From the NCBI GenBank assembly GCA_964622325.1, contig CAZUOJ010000002.1, positions 46,837-110,836 of the forward strand: DNA of 64,000 bases. The letters are read 5' to 3'. This document shows positions 42,212 through 52,117 of this stretch, in pieces. The stretch comes from JAJFUB01 sp964622325 (GTDB lineage: Bacteria > Armatimonadota > Zipacnadia > Zipacnadales > UBA11051). Position 1 is the first letter of the stretch. Each line of letters opens with the position of its first letter. Made by a program: the position numbers and the translations under genes. The notes beneath the pieces were generated by a model. The model made no database searches. It saw nothing but the letters and a program-made list of their open reading frames with translations, and was not told where the DNA came from.

Positions 42212-44779
42212 ATGCCCACAGGAATGCTCCGCTCAAAAATTTTTGCTATGATCGTCATATTGTGTATAAAGGGGTTGGGCTGGGGAGAAAATATAAAAGC
42301 CTCCTGGGATTTTTCGCGTGGCCCCGAGGGCTGGCGGGATGAGGCAGGCTCTGTGCCGAAGACAATTCAGGGAGCCACATTATGGCTCGGCTCTGCTCAG
42401 GGATTGTCATTGCGTTCGCCGGATCTGGAAATCCCTGCCGAAGCTTCTGCCATCGTGGAAATCCGGGCGAGCGCCGAAAAGGCCGGGCCGGCTCATTTGA
42501 TGTGGCAGGGGATGAGCCACAGCGGAACGGCCACAGGCTGGCAAGGCGGGCTGCCTGTGCCCCTCGTGCCGGATGGACAGCCTCATGTAACGCGCGTGCT
42601 GCCTTATTGGCAGAATTTGCGTACAATCAAAGCGCTTCGGCTTGTGGGGCCCCCGGGATTGCATTTGCGCTTGCATAGTCTGCGCATTATAGGGCACAAT
42701 ATGCCGCCCCAAACACAAGCTGTCTGGAAGCTCAATGATTCTAGAGATGCTGGGCAATGGCTGGCGCTGGGAGGCGCCGCTTCCTTATGGCCCAAGAAAG
42801 ACGGCCTGCTCATTCGTCTGAATGAGCAGGAATTGCTTTTGGCTTCGCCGCCTCTGGAGTTGCCTACATATCGTTTTGAATGGCTGAGCTTTGAGATTAC
42901 ATGCTCCCCGGGCCTGCGTGCGTGGGCGCAATGGATGACGACAGCTCAGCCAGGCAAAACATTGCAAGAGCTGACGCTACGTCCAGGACGCCATACGTAT
43001 AATGTGCGGCTGTCGCGGGCGACGACATGGGCCGGAACACTGGCTGGCTTGGCTTTGCTTGTCCAGGGAGAGCCGCCAAAGGAATTGACATTGCATCACG
43101 TCCAGCTCAGCAATGCGCCACAGGGGTCGCCGGATTTAATCACAAAATTTGGCGGGCCCATAGAGCCGCGTATCTATACAGAGCACACATTTCGGCTTGT
43201 GTGGCTTTTAGAAAACATTGGCGGACAGCAAGCGCATCAGATTCGCGTGAGCGCAGAAGGCGATGACGCCATCTCCCTGCCTGGAAGCGTTTCTGTGATT
43301 GAGCGTCTCCCTTATGGAATGCCCGAAGCGATTACATGGCTGGCAAAAGCCTCAGCCCCTGGCAAAATACGGCTACGCGCTGAATATGAGGGCAAGATTT
43401 TAACAGAAGAAATAGAAATTTCTCCTCAATCTGCTCGGAACGACAAGGAAGAGGCCTGGCCAATTATGCCGCCTTCCTTGCCTCCGGGGCAGCCGCTTAT
43501 TCTGGCGCATTATCATCTTCCGCCTCCCCCGGGCTTTGGGCCACACATTTGGGAGAGAATGCTTTATCGCCGTCCTTATTTGGGCGATTATGAGCTGGAG
43601 CCGGCTGTAATGGAATGGCATGCTCGCTGGGCACTCCAATACGGCATTAGCGGCTTCATTGTGGATATAAGCAGCAACGGCTCGCCTGCACTAGATGCCT
43701 TTTTAAGCGCACGAGCCACGCGGCTGCTCAAGCTATGCCTGAACTGGACGGATCCTGTCCCCAGCGTAGAAACAGGCTGGCAATTAATCGAGCGTTATGC
43801 TACTCTAATGAGACAGCCGAATTATCTGACACAGGAAGATAAGCCTATATTGCTCGTCAGCCACGCCTTGCAACGTCATGCTCAGGGCTGGGGAATTGTG
43901 GATTTGCAGGCATTAGCGGCCGAAAAATCTGTTGCCTTTGTGGCATGTTTGCCCTTGTCTATTGCTGCGCCGGAATTGTTGCAGAAAGCTGGCTATGCCG
44001 CGGCAACGGATTTGCATACACAGCCGGAGAAATCAGCCTCCCCGCCGATTTTGGAAACATGGGAGGATGCGGCGACTAGACATGTGCCCCATATATTATC
44101 CTTGCAGCCGGCCTGGGGAGAGGGCTTTACGGCAGAGCGCCTGCACACATTGCTGAAAATAGCTTTGCTGCGGGCGTCACGGCCCCAAAATTGCGCCTGG
44201 CCATGGATTATTGTTGGCGACTGGAATGGAACGGAAGGCCTGGAGCCCCGCCGGCCGGAGGGGACAATATGGCTGGAAGCTGTAAGCAAGGCGGCCGGCG
44301 CGCCCGAAAATAGGCCCTTGCTTTTGCCAGGGGATGTGGGACAGGCATATTTTGAGCGTGCTTATCCAGCTCCTCCTCAGGCCTGGGAATTTGAGACAAA
44401 AGAATCTTGGACATCGGCGATGGGGCTCAGCGTGCTTGCAATCCGCAATGGACAGCTTACAGGGCGGACGGACAGTCCGGAAGCGGCTATTTTTGGCGGC
44501 GAAACGATGCTGGATACGCGTGCTTATCGGACAATCCTCATTGGCCTGGCAGCTTCTGCCGGCCGTCAGGCGCGCCTGTGGTGGCGCACAAGTCTGCGCA
44601 AATTTACAATAGAACATAGCCTGCCCTTTGCTATAATTGCTGATGGCGCCGTTCATGAATATCGGCTGGATATGCGCCAAGCGCCGGGCTGGGAGGGCTA
44701 TTTAGAAGGCCTGCGTTTGGATCCAACAGATGCAGCCGATGCGGCCATTGCCGTGGATTACATCCGCATTCTGCCATAG
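42212..44779 (+). CDS. Secreted GH99-like (WbsX-type) glycoside hydrolase with N-terminal beta domains
   Basis: The protein has 855 residues. After a signal peptide (about 1-25) come two beta-sandwich, carbohydrate-binding-like regions (about 28-160 and 165-305) and an Ig-like segment. The TIM barrel, about 430-735, contains ILAHYHLPPP, RPYLGDYELEPAVMEWHARW, ALQYGISGFIVDISS, and the late-barrel VGDWNGTEGLEP, resembling FNEWxEGTYLEP of GH99/WbsX-like proteins. A C-terminal beta domain ends with AAIAVDYIRILP. It probably degrades mannan-like or other polysaccharide outside the cell, with the substrate undetermined. The M48 protease gene starts 17 bases later. The start lacks a clear ribosome-binding site. 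Confidence 0.65.
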   Translation: MPTGMLRSKIFAMIVILCIKGLGWGENIKASWDFSRGPEGWRDEAGSVPKTIQGATLWLGSAQGLSLRSPDLEIPAEASAIVEIRASAEKAGPAHLMWQGMSHSGTATGWQGGLPVPLVPDGQPHVTRVLPYWQNLRTIKALRLVGPPGLHLRLHSLRIIGHNMPPQTQAVWKLNDSRDAGQWLALGGAASLWPKKDGLLIRLNEQELLLASPPLELPTYRFEWLSFEITCSPGLRAWAQWMTTAQPGKTLQELTLRPGRHTYNVRLSRATTWAGTLAGLALLVQGEPPKELTLHHVQLSNAPQGSPDLITKFGGPIEPRIYTEHTFRLVWLLENIGGQQAHQIRVSAEGDDAISLPGSVSVIERLPYGMPEAITWLAKASAPGKIRLRAEYEGKILTEEIEISPQSARNDKEEAWPIMPPSLPPGQPLILAHYHLPPPPGFGPHIWERMLYRRPYLGDYELEPAVMEWHARWALQYGISGFIVDISSNGSPALDAFLSARATRLLKLCLNWTDPVPSVETGWQLIERYATLMRQPNYLTQEDKPILLVSHALQRHAQGWGIVDLQALAAEKSVAFVACLPLSIAAPELLQKAGYAAATDLHTQPEKSASPPILETWEDAATRHVPHILSLQPAWGEGFTAERLHTLLKIALLRASRPQNCAWPWIIVGDWNGTEGLEPRRPEGTIWLEAVSKAAGAPENRPLLLPGDVGQAYFERAYPAPPQAWEFETKESWTSAMGLSVLAIRNGQLTGRTDSPEAAIFGGETMLDTRAYRTILIGLAASAGRQARLWWRTSLRKFTIEHSLPFAIIADGAVHEYRLDMRQAPGWEGYLEGLRLDPTDAADAAIAVDYIRILP

Positions 44780-44796
44780 GAGGGAGCGTATGCCCG

Positions 44797-46461
44797 ATGT
44801 TTAATCTGGCCTTACGCTCTATCATTGTAATGGGCGTGCTTTTTGGGCTGCTTTTTGCCGTGTTGATCGCTGCCTTGTATGCCGCTGATTTGCCTCATGC
44901 TGTGGCATTGCCTATCGCTCTGGCTATTGCGCTTGGCGTTGCTGGCTTGCAATTTCTTATTTCGCCCTACATATTGGAATGGATTTTAAAAATTCATTGG
45001 CTGGAGCCCGAAGCCGTGCGCCCCGAGCTGGGCCATGCGTTGCGGGAATTGTGTCAGCGCCAGCGCCTGAAAGTGCCGCGCTTTGGCCTTATTGAAGATG
45101 GCAATCCCAATGCATTCACATTTGGCCATTGGCCGGGCAACGCGCGGCTTGTTTTAACGCGCGGCCTGATTGAGATGTGTGATGAGAAAGAAATACAGGC
45201 TGTGATCGCCCATGAGCTGGGCCATATTGCGCATTGGGATTTTGTCGTGATGACAGTTGCGGCGACTGTGCCGCTCTTGTTATATGTGATATATCGTTTC
45301 GGCATCCGCGCCGGGAGGGGCAATCGTAAAGGCGGCGGGCTTTTGCTTGTAGCCTTAGGGGCGCTTGTAGCCTATATTATCAGCGAATATATTGTGCTTT
45401 TTCTGTCCCGAGTGCGGGAATATTATGCGGATCAATATTCCGCACGCGCGACAGAAAATCCTAATGCGCTGGCCACGGCTCTTGTTAAAATTGCCTATGG
45501 GCTGGCGCGTGTGCAGCCTGCTGCCGGAGATAGGGCGCGCGAGGCCCAACAAGTGCCTGCTGTAGCGATGGCCGGCACAAAGATGCTGGGCCTGTTTGAT
45601 CCCAAATTTGGCAGCTCTCTGGCGCTGGCAGCCGCTGGAGCTTATGGCTTAGCCACACAGAGTTATGATCGGGATACAGTTGTGCAGGCGATGTGCTGGG
45701 ATCTTTGGAATCCCTGGGCGCTTATCGCTGAGCTTTCTTCTTCCCATCCGTTGCCCGCCAAGCGTTTGAAGCATCTGGATAAAATTGCGCAATATCTGGG
45801 GCAGCAGCCTGTCTATGATTTGCCCGAGCGACAGCCGGAGAGCTATTGGGATGAATTCTTCACAGATGTCTTTGTTCATTATTTGCCCGTGCTAGGAGGC
45901 CTGGGCGGGCTCATCGCCGCGCTGGCCCTCACAGGCTTTCAGGAGCATAGCGCCCTCGTCGCAGCAGGGGCAGTTCTGGGGGGCGGAGCCCTGGGGAATT
46001 TGCTGCGGCTGAGCTTTGCCTATCCGAAGGGGGATTTTCCTTCCCGAAATGTGTCAGAATTAGTCAAAGAAATTAAAGTTTCGCATATCCGCTGCAAGCC
46101 CGCCACTTTACGCGGCAAAATTATTGGCCGCGGCATTCCAGGCCTCTATTGGAGCGAAGATCTCGTTTTGCATGATGGCACAGGCTTTATCGTCTTAGAT
46201 TATCGTCAGCCGCTGCGCATTCTGGAATTTTTGTTTGGCCTGTTTCGTGCAGAAAGCTTTGTGGGCCAAGAGGTTGTGGCCCTGGGCTGGATGCGACGCT
46301 ATCCGACGCCTTATCTAGAGCTGTATAAAGTATATCTGCCCGATGGCAGCGTCCACACATCTCACAACTGGGCTGTCAAATTCTGGGGATCCATTATCCT
46401 GTTGTTGCTGTCAGGGCTTGTCGTAATGGGAGGAATCGGGATGCATTTAGGAGCTTTATAA
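44797..46461 (+). CDS. M48-family membrane metalloprotease (HtpX-like)
   Basis: The protein has 554 residues. Two N-terminal transmembrane helices are followed by the zinc motif HELGH (139-143) in AVIAHELGHIAHWD, two further helices, and the third ligand in REYYADQYSARAT. The second half carries one or two more membrane segments, a soluble beta domain (about 425-520), and a final helix. HtpX/Ste24-type proteases degrade damaged membrane proteins. It is longer than E. coli HtpX (about 293 residues) because of this extra C-terminal region. It is closely spaced behind the GH99-like gene. Confidence 0.9.
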   Translation: MFNLALRSIIVMGVLFGLLFAVLIAALYAADLPHAVALPIALAIALGVAGLQFLISPYILEWILKIHWLEPEAVRPELGHALRELCQRQRLKVPRFGLIEDGNPNAFTFGHWPGNARLVLTRGLIEMCDEKEIQAVIAHELGHIAHWDFVVMTVAATVPLLLYVIYRFGIRAGRGNRKGGGLLLVALGALVAYIISEYIVLFLSRVREYYADQYSARATENPNALATALVKIAYGLARVQPAAGDRAREAQQVPAVAMAGTKMLGLFDPKFGSSLALAAAGAYGLATQSYDRDTVVQAMCWDLWNPWALIAELSSSHPLPAKRLKHLDKIAQYLGQQPVYDLPERQPESYWDEFFTDVFVHYLPVLGGLGGLIAALALTGFQEHSALVAAGAVLGGGALGNLLRLSFAYPKGDFPSRNVSELVKEIKVSHIRCKPATLRGKIIGRGIPGLYWSEDLVLHDGTGFIVLDYRQPLRILEFLFGLFRAESFVGQEVVALGWMRRYPTPYLELYKVYLPDGSVHTSHNWAVKFWGSIILLLLSGLVVMGGIGMHLGAL

Positions 46462-46553
46462 AGCTTAGCACTCAATCTATGTGATCAGACTATTTTGTCA
46501 TATAAGGCTGCACAAAAAATCTGACGTGCATACACAAAATCGAGGCCCCTCAA

Positions 46554-48167
46554 ATGCTTGTCAGGACAGACGCCCAGACAATCGCTGAATTTGAAACAGA
46601 TGAAAGCGGCATTTTTCATGCTTCCGGGATTGAAGCTGTATTTTATCCGGCCAATGCGGCGGATGTAAGCCAAATGTTGCAGGAAGCGAATGCGCAGGAA
46701 AAGCTTGTCACAATTTCAGGCGGCGGCACGGGGCTCACAGGGGGGCGTGTCGCCACACAGGGCGGATGGATTCTCAGCACAACAGAAATGCGTGAGGCTT
46801 CATTATTTACAGGGAGCCGCGTTCAGCCGCTAATAAAAGGGAATGAAACAGAGATAGGCTCGCCCCAAAAAGAGCAAGCAAGCGCCGACGCAACGCGATA
46901 TGTTAGCTGTGAAAAGGAACAATTCGGCCGCTTTTTTCGGATTCTATTAGATAAAGAACATCAGGAAGCGATTGTCCCCGCTGGCCTTACATTAGAATTG
47001 CTGGGACAGATGCTCCCCCCTGGCTTCATTTATCCGCCTGATCCTACGGAGCGCACAGCCACAATCGGCGGCACAATCGCGACAAACGCATCGGGGGCGC
47101 GCACATTTTATTTTGGCCCCACGCGCCAATGGATTCTGGGGCTGGAGATTGTTTTGCCCACAGGCGAAATCGCTATCATTGAGCGAGGAGATGTGCTGGC
47201 TCAAGAGGGCGTTTTGCGCTTTACAGTGGGGGAGCAAGCCTATGAGATTAAAGTGCCCACATATCAGATGCCTCCTGTGAAAAATGCTGCCGGCTTGTAC
47301 GCCAAGCCGAATATGGATCTCATCGATTTATTTATTGGCGCTGAGGGCATTCTGGGAGTTGTCACACAGGCCCGGATTAAACTGGCGCCTGTAGAAAGCG
47401 ACATCATCGGCGAAATTGCCTTTTTCTCTCGCTTAGAGGAGGCGTTGGGCTTTGTGGAGGATTTGCGTCAGGCTAAAGACGCGGGCGCGCCTGTGCTGTC
47501 TATTGAATTTTTCGACGAACACGCGTTGCGTTTTATGCAACATCCCAGCGTGCGGGGAGATTATGCCGCAGCAATTTATACAGAGATTTTAGGGGGGATA
47601 GAGGAGGCGGAGCCGCTGCTGGCCGCTTTGGAGGAGCACAATGCAGCACAAGATTGGTTTGCTGAAACGCCCACAGAGCGGCAGGAGCAGCAAGAATTCC
47701 GTCATTCGCTTCCCGAGGGCGTGAATGCGTATTTACGGCGCCATGGCAGCTATAAACTGGGAACGGATTTTGCCGTGCCCGCCGCTCAATTTAGCCAGCT
47801 TTTGGAGCTTACACAAGCGGCGGCAGAGGAATTCCGAACACGTTTTCCCCGAGAAGGCGAACATACAGCGACATGGGGCCATATTGGGAATTATCATTTA
47901 CATTTTAATTTTTTGGCTTGCAATGAGGAGGAATTGGCTGTAGCACGCCGGCTATATGTGCAGCTGGCCCAGCAGGCTGTGGCTTTAGGGGGCACAATCT
48001 CTGCCGAACATGGCGTGGGCAAAAAGACTGTAGAGATAGAGGGCCGGATCATGCCCTATCTGCAGCTTATGTACGGGCGTGAGGGGCTGCAGGAGATTGC
48101 CGTTGTGAAGCAAGCGCTGGATCCGCGCTGGATATTGAATCGAGGGAATATGACGCCAGGGCCCTGA
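46554..48167 (+). CDS. FAD-linked oxidase (GlcD / D-lactate dehydrogenase family)
   Basis: The protein has 537 residues. The FAD-binding PCMH domain includes TISGGGTGLTGGRVATQGG and TIGGTIATNASGARTFYFGP. The C-terminal FAD-oxidase domain has TWGHIGNYHLHFNFL and GGTISAEHGVGKKTVEIEG, with catalytic His residues. Members oxidise D-2-hydroxy acids such as glycolate or D-lactate and pass electrons to quinone or a partner Fe-S subunit. No GlcE/GlcF-type partner gene lies nearby. A roughly 40-residue insertion (about 85-125) interrupts the first domain. Confidence 0.9.
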   Translation: MLVRTDAQTIAEFETDESGIFHASGIEAVFYPANAADVSQMLQEANAQEKLVTISGGGTGLTGGRVATQGGWILSTTEMREASLFTGSRVQPLIKGNETEIGSPQKEQASADATRYVSCEKEQFGRFFRILLDKEHQEAIVPAGLTLELLGQMLPPGFIYPPDPTERTATIGGTIATNASGARTFYFGPTRQWILGLEIVLPTGEIAIIERGDVLAQEGVLRFTVGEQAYEIKVPTYQMPPVKNAAGLYAKPNMDLIDLFIGAEGILGVVTQARIKLAPVESDIIGEIAFFSRLEEALGFVEDLRQAKDAGAPVLSIEFFDEHALRFMQHPSVRGDYAAAIYTEILGGIEEAEPLLAALEEHNAAQDWFAETPTERQEQQEFRHSLPEGVNAYLRRHGSYKLGTDFAVPAAQFSQLLELTQAAAEEFRTRFPREGEHTATWGHIGNYHLHFNFLACNEEELAVARRLYVQLAQQAVALGGTISAEHGVGKKTVEIEGRIMPYLQLMYGREGLQEIAVVKQALDPRWILNRGNMTPGP

Positions 48168-48216
48168 AAAGCTGTAAGAAAAAGAAGCTTTGCATTAGGA
48201 AGGCATTTAAAATATT

Positions 48217-48426
48217 ATTAAGTCTCAATTAAGCGTACAGGCGCCTCTTGTCCGTTTCCTCTGATTTCATTNNNNNNNNNNNNNNNNNNNNNNNNNNNNN
48301 NNNNNNNNNNNNNNNNNNNNNNNNNNNNNNNNNNNNNNNNNNNNNNNNNNNNNNNNNNNNNNNNNNNNNNNATTAAGTCTCAATTAAGCGTACAGGCGCC
48401 TCTTGTCCGTTTCCTCTGATTTCATT
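48217..48426. other. Assembly gap (100 N, 48272-48371) flanked by identical 55-bp sequences
   Basis: The 55 bases before the Ns (48217-48271) are repeated exactly after them (48372-48426). They start ATTAAGTCTC and end TGATTTCATT. A shared end of exactly 55 bases matches the k-mer overlap left by de Bruijn assemblers. The two contigs probably join directly, with one copy and no missing bases. The rest of 48168-48589 shows no gene. Confidence 0.9.
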
Positions 48427-48589
48427 ATGCTATCCAGAAGAAAGCCCTTTAGCTTTAAATCCTTCATTTGTTTGAAGACAGGACATATAGTTGATATTAT
48501 TCCCCACAGGGCTTTTCGGGCGTTGTGAACAAAAGAAAGCCGATTAAACGGAGACAGCGGGAGAATGCCAATTTTGTAAAGGCGGCTAA

Positions 48590-49024
48590 ATGCGTTATCT
48601 GGGCGTAGATATCGGGACAAAACGAATTGGGCTGGCGTTGTCGGATCCGACAGGCACGATTGCCTCGCCGCTATGTGTGTTGTCGCGCCGTGGCGGGAAG
48701 CGAGATTGGCAGGACATTTTGCGCCTGGCGCAAGAACATGGCGCCGAGGCGCTTGTCGTGGGGCTGCCTGTGAATTTGCGTGGACAGGCGGGGCCGGCGG
48801 CCGAAAATGTGGAGGCAGAGATTAAAGATTTGCAGGCCTTGTCTTCTCTTCCTGTTTTTGTATATGATGAGCGGCTGACATCAGCAGCGGCACAACGGAT
48901 GTTACACAAGCAGGGCTTAAACAGCCGTCAAAGCCGCGAAATTATAGACAAAGTGGCTGCAGCAATAATGCTTCAATCATTCCTCGATAGACAAAGATCC
49001 CTCCATGAAACACAGGACAGCTAA
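48590..49024 (+). CDS. ruvX: RuvX/YqgF pre-16S rRNA nuclease / Holliday-junction resolvase-like protein
   Basis: This 144-residue RNase-H-fold protein has LGVDIGTKRIGLALSDPTGT, LVVGLPVNLRGQAGPAAENV, VYDERLTSAAAQRML and a final IIDKVAAAIMLQSFL with the last catalytic Asp. YqgF in E. coli matures 16S rRNA 5' ends. AAAGG lies just before the ATG. The last 20 bases overlap the mltG start, so the two are translationally coupled. Confidence 0.95.
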   Translation: MRYLGVDIGTKRIGLALSDPTGTIASPLCVLSRRGGKRDWQDILRLAQEHGAEALVVGLPVNLRGQAGPAAENVEAEIKDLQALSSLPVFVYDERLTSAAAQRMLHKQGLNSRQSREIIDKVAAAIMLQSFLDRQRSLHETQDS

Positions 49025-50039
49025 ACGCAAACGGCGTCCAGCCCAAAACGCCGTGCTTGCGGCCGTAGCGCTAGGGCTTTTGATTTTAGCAGGAGCCGGC
49101 CTGTATCGGCGTGCGCTGGCGCCTGTCAGTTCGGATACGCGTACACAGCTTGTGTATGTTCCCCGCAGTGGAATTAAAGAATTGGCCGAAATGTTGAAAG
49201 AAAAAGGCCTTATTCGCAGCGTGTGGGCTTTTCGTTTGCTGGCGCAATCCTCGTTAGCCTTAAATCCGCAAAAGCCTCCGCAAGCGGGATATTATGATTT
49301 AAGTCCGAGCATGGCCGCAGACGAGATTTTGGCCCGATTGTGTGAGGGCAAAGTAGCGCGGCGCAAAATCACTTTTCCGGAAGGCTTTACATTGGCGCAA
49401 ATGGCGGCGCGGCTGCAAGAAGTGCTGAATGTGCCGCCGCAAGCCTTCTTAGCGGCGGCGCAAGGCGCCTGCGTCACGCGGGCGCTGCCCTTTAAGCTGC
49501 CGCGCGGCTCGCTGGAAGGCTATCTATTCCCCAGCACCTACATATTCAATGTCGGCGAAAAGCCAGAATTAATCGTCAGCGAAATGCTGGCTGCCTTTAA
49601 TGAGCAATTCGTGAAGCCATATCAACAAGAAATCGCCCGCCAAAAATTGTCTCTTCATGAGCTGGTAACAATCGCCTCCCTTGTAGAGCGTGAAGCCAGG
49701 AAGCCTCAAGAACGCCCTTTGATTGCGGGCGTCATTATGAATCGGTTGCAGCGTGGAATGAAGCTGCAAATAGACGCCACAGTGCAATACGCGCTGGGGA
49801 AGCATAAACGCCGGCTATTTTATAGGGATTTGAAAACGGCTTCGCCCTACAACACATATTTACATGCCGGCTTGCCGCCTGGGCCAATTTGCAATCCGGG
49901 GCTGGATTGTCTTTTAGCGGCGCTGCGGCCCGCCCGGACGGACGCGTTATATTATGTAGCCAGAGGCGATGGAACACATGTTTTTTCGCGGACATACGAA
50001 GAGCATGTGCAGGCGATTAAGCAAATCAGAAGGAAATAA
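49005..50039 (+). CDS. mltG: Endolytic murein transglycosylase MltG
   Basis: This 344-residue MltG/YceG protein terminates nascent peptidoglycan strands. A basic N-terminus and one transmembrane helix (about 17-36) are followed by a LysM-like region (PRSGIKELAEMLKEKGLIRS). The YceG catalytic domain contains GSLEGYLFPSTYIFN, HELVTIASLVEREARKPQER with the catalytic Glu, IDATVQYALG and SPYNTYLHAGLPPGPICNPG. The ruvX-mltG pair is common in bacteria. Complete. Confidence 0.96.
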   Translation: MKHRTAKRKRRPAQNAVLAAVALGLLILAGAGLYRRALAPVSSDTRTQLVYVPRSGIKELAEMLKEKGLIRSVWAFRLLAQSSLALNPQKPPQAGYYDLSPSMAADEILARLCEGKVARRKITFPEGFTLAQMAARLQEVLNVPPQAFLAAAQGACVTRALPFKLPRGSLEGYLFPSTYIFNVGEKPELIVSEMLAAFNEQFVKPYQQEIARQKLSLHELVTIASLVEREARKPQERPLIAGVIMNRLQRGMKLQIDATVQYALGKHKRRLFYRDLKTASPYNTYLHAGLPPGPICNPGLDCLLAALRPARTDALYYVARGDGTHVFSRTYEEHVQAIKQIRRK

Positions 50040-50241
50040 TACTAATAATTCGGCAACAAACATAGCAGTCGTATGGCAAGCTGGGACTTATATTATCGAA
50101 GGGAAAAGCGGCTTTCGCTTGTTAGTAAAGCAGAGCCTTTTGTCAGTCTGAATAAAGACGCCAGAATATAATGAAGCCACAGGCTGAATGCAATTGGCAA
50201 TCCTCACAACAAAGACTTTAAAGTCCAGGCATTCCCAATAA

Positions 50242-50769
50242 ATGCGCATTTGTGAGCTTTGTAAGCCCGATTTAATTGAGGAGCGACTGGAAAACATCAA
50301 TCTGGATGCCTTGTGGGCCCAGGGCATTCGTGGCCTTATTCTGGATATGGACAATACGCTCTGTCCCTGGCGCAGCCTGGAAATCAGTCCGGAACGCAAG
50401 GAATGGATTGCTCGCGCCCGCCAGCGCTTTAAATTGTGCGTCCTGTCCAATACAGTCAAATTTCGCCGTCTGCGTGCTGTGGGGAAAGCTCTGGACATTC
50501 CTGTCCTCGCCCGCTGGGGGCTGGGACGCAAGCCCTTCAAAGGGGGCATTCAGGCTGCTCTGAAGCTATTGGGCACGAAGCCGCACGAGACAGCCCTTAT
50601 CGGGGATCAACTGTTTGCGGATGTGCTGGGAGGCAATCGGCAGGGCCTTTATACAATCTGGATCCCGCGTCTGGAAAAGCGCGAATTCATCAGCACGCGC
50701 CTTATGCGGGGACTGGAACGATGGATGCTGCGCCGGCTGGGGCTGGGGAAATATGCCCAAAATTATTAA
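50242..50769 (+). CDS. yqeG: YqeG-family HAD-IIIA phosphatase
   Basis: The protein has 175 residues. HAD motifs are DMDNTL (motif I), LSNT (motif II), the Lys of GRKPFKGGI (motif III) and GDQLFADVLGGNRQG (motif IV). YqeG proteins are a conserved HAD-IIIA group; in Firmicutes the gene lies next to yqeH and aroE, and here aroE follows it on the same strand. The physiological substrate is not established. The 200 bases upstream show no clear promoter. Confidence 0.92.
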   Translation: MRICELCKPDLIEERLENINLDALWAQGIRGLILDMDNTLCPWRSLEISPERKEWIARARQRFKLCVLSNTVKFRRLRAVGKALDIPVLARWGLGRKPFKGGIQAALKLLGTKPHETALIGDQLFADVLGGNRQGLYTIWIPRLEKREFISTRLMRGLERWMLRRLGLGKYAQNY

Positions 50770-50953
50770 ACACGAAAACCGATAAAGCCGTTTTGGGAAA
50801 AAAAGGCCATATTAAAAAGGAAAATTATTTGCTTGCGGGAAAAATATTAGCGCGAAAAAGTGATTTCTCTTTAATGCACGCAAAACGACAAAAGTTTGGC
50901 ACAAAATAGCAAATCACGGCTCATTTGAGGCCAAGGATTTTGCGGCTGAGAAA

Positions 50954-51877
50954 ATGAAGTTGAACACACAGGCAAAAATGTCTGCGCCAGGCAATCTCTG
51001 GCTGAACGGCGAAACGCGCATTGTCGGCGTGATAGGCTGGCCGGTGCGGCATAGCCTGTCGCCGCCCATGCACAATGCGGCTTTTGCGGCGCTGGGGCTG
51101 AATTGGGCTTATGTGCCGTTTGCGGTGCGCCCCGAATATGTGGGCGCTGCAATGGAGGCCATTCGGGCGCTGGATTTGGCAGGACTAAATGTGACAATTC
51201 CGCACAAGCCGGCAGTGCTGCCGTTTCTGGATGAGCTGGGGCCAGAAGTGCAGGCGCTGCAGGCGGCCAATACGATTATCCATCGAGAAGGGCGCTTGAT
51301 CGGACGCAATACTGATGGCGAAGGCTTTTTGCGCTCGCTGGGGGAAATAGGAGGCCATCCTCAGGGCCGTATAGTCGCGCTGATTGGTGCCGGCGGCAGC
51401 GCTCGGGCAGTGGGGCTGGCTGTTTGTCAGGCTGGCGCCGCCCGCTTGCGGATTGTCAATCGCACGGTGGAAAAGGCAGAGGCGCTGGCGGCGCTATTGC
51501 AAAATCTGGCGCCCAGCTGTGATGTTGCTGCTATAGGGCTGCATTCAGAAAAAGCGCAACAGGCGGTTTGGGAAGCGGATATTGTGATTGACAGCACTTC
51601 CGTAGGGATGTATCCGCACACACACGAGCCGCCGGTTGTGCCCGAGGAATGGCTGCATGAAGGGCAAATTGTATGCGATCTGACCTACAATCCGCGTCTG
51701 ACGACTTTATTAAAAGCGGCGCAGAAAAAAAACGCCCGGACCTTAGACGGCACTGGAATGTTAATACATCAAGGGGCCATTGCGTTTGAATACTGGACAG
51801 GAAAGCCCGCGCCCGTGGAAGTGATGCGCCAGGCCTTGCTCGCGGCTCTGGAAGCTCAGGAAAAAAGCGAACAATAG
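50954..51877 (+). CDS. aroE: Shikimate dehydrogenase (NADP+)
   Basis: The protein has 307 residues. The substrate site reads GVIGWPVRHSLSPPMHNAAF, the catalytic Lys is in LNVTIPHKPAVL and the Asp in RNTDGEGFL. The NADP loop is ALIGAGGSARAVG with VNRT, and the end reads DGTGMLIHQGAIAFEYWTG. It reduces 3-dehydroshikimate in the aromatic amino-acid pathway. ATGs at 50954 and 50978 are both possible; neither has a strong ribosome-binding site. The 184 bases upstream are AT-rich and show no gene. Confidence 0.95.
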   Translation: MKLNTQAKMSAPGNLWLNGETRIVGVIGWPVRHSLSPPMHNAAFAALGLNWAYVPFAVRPEYVGAAMEAIRALDLAGLNVTIPHKPAVLPFLDELGPEVQALQAANTIIHREGRLIGRNTDGEGFLRSLGEIGGHPQGRIVALIGAGGSARAVGLAVCQAGAARLRIVNRTVEKAEALAALLQNLAPSCDVAAIGLHSEKAQQAVWEADIVIDSTSVGMYPHTHEPPVVPEEWLHEGQIVCDLTYNPRLTTLLKAAQKKNARTLDGTGMLIHQGAIAFEYWTGKPAPVEVMRQALLAALEAQEKSEQ

Positions 51878-52117
51878 CCAGGGAAGTTTGTATTATTATG
51901 TAAAGCGCAAAACAATATCGAAGGTCTGGGAAATATCATAAAAGCAAAACGAAAGAAACAAAGAAACAAAATCAGCATATATAAAATAAAAATTGAAAGA
52001 AGTTATTTTAGATAATTTTTTTAATGTAGAAGGAAAAACGGAAAAGTATCAATTAATGTAAAAAAGGATGGGCTTGCGCTAATCAGAACGCGCATGGGGG
52101 AGCCTGGAGGCTTGTTA

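Noticed and set aside
50140..50172. Promoter TTGTCA...TATAAT ahead of yqeG
   Set aside because: The spacer is 21 bases, too long for a normal sigma-70 promoter.
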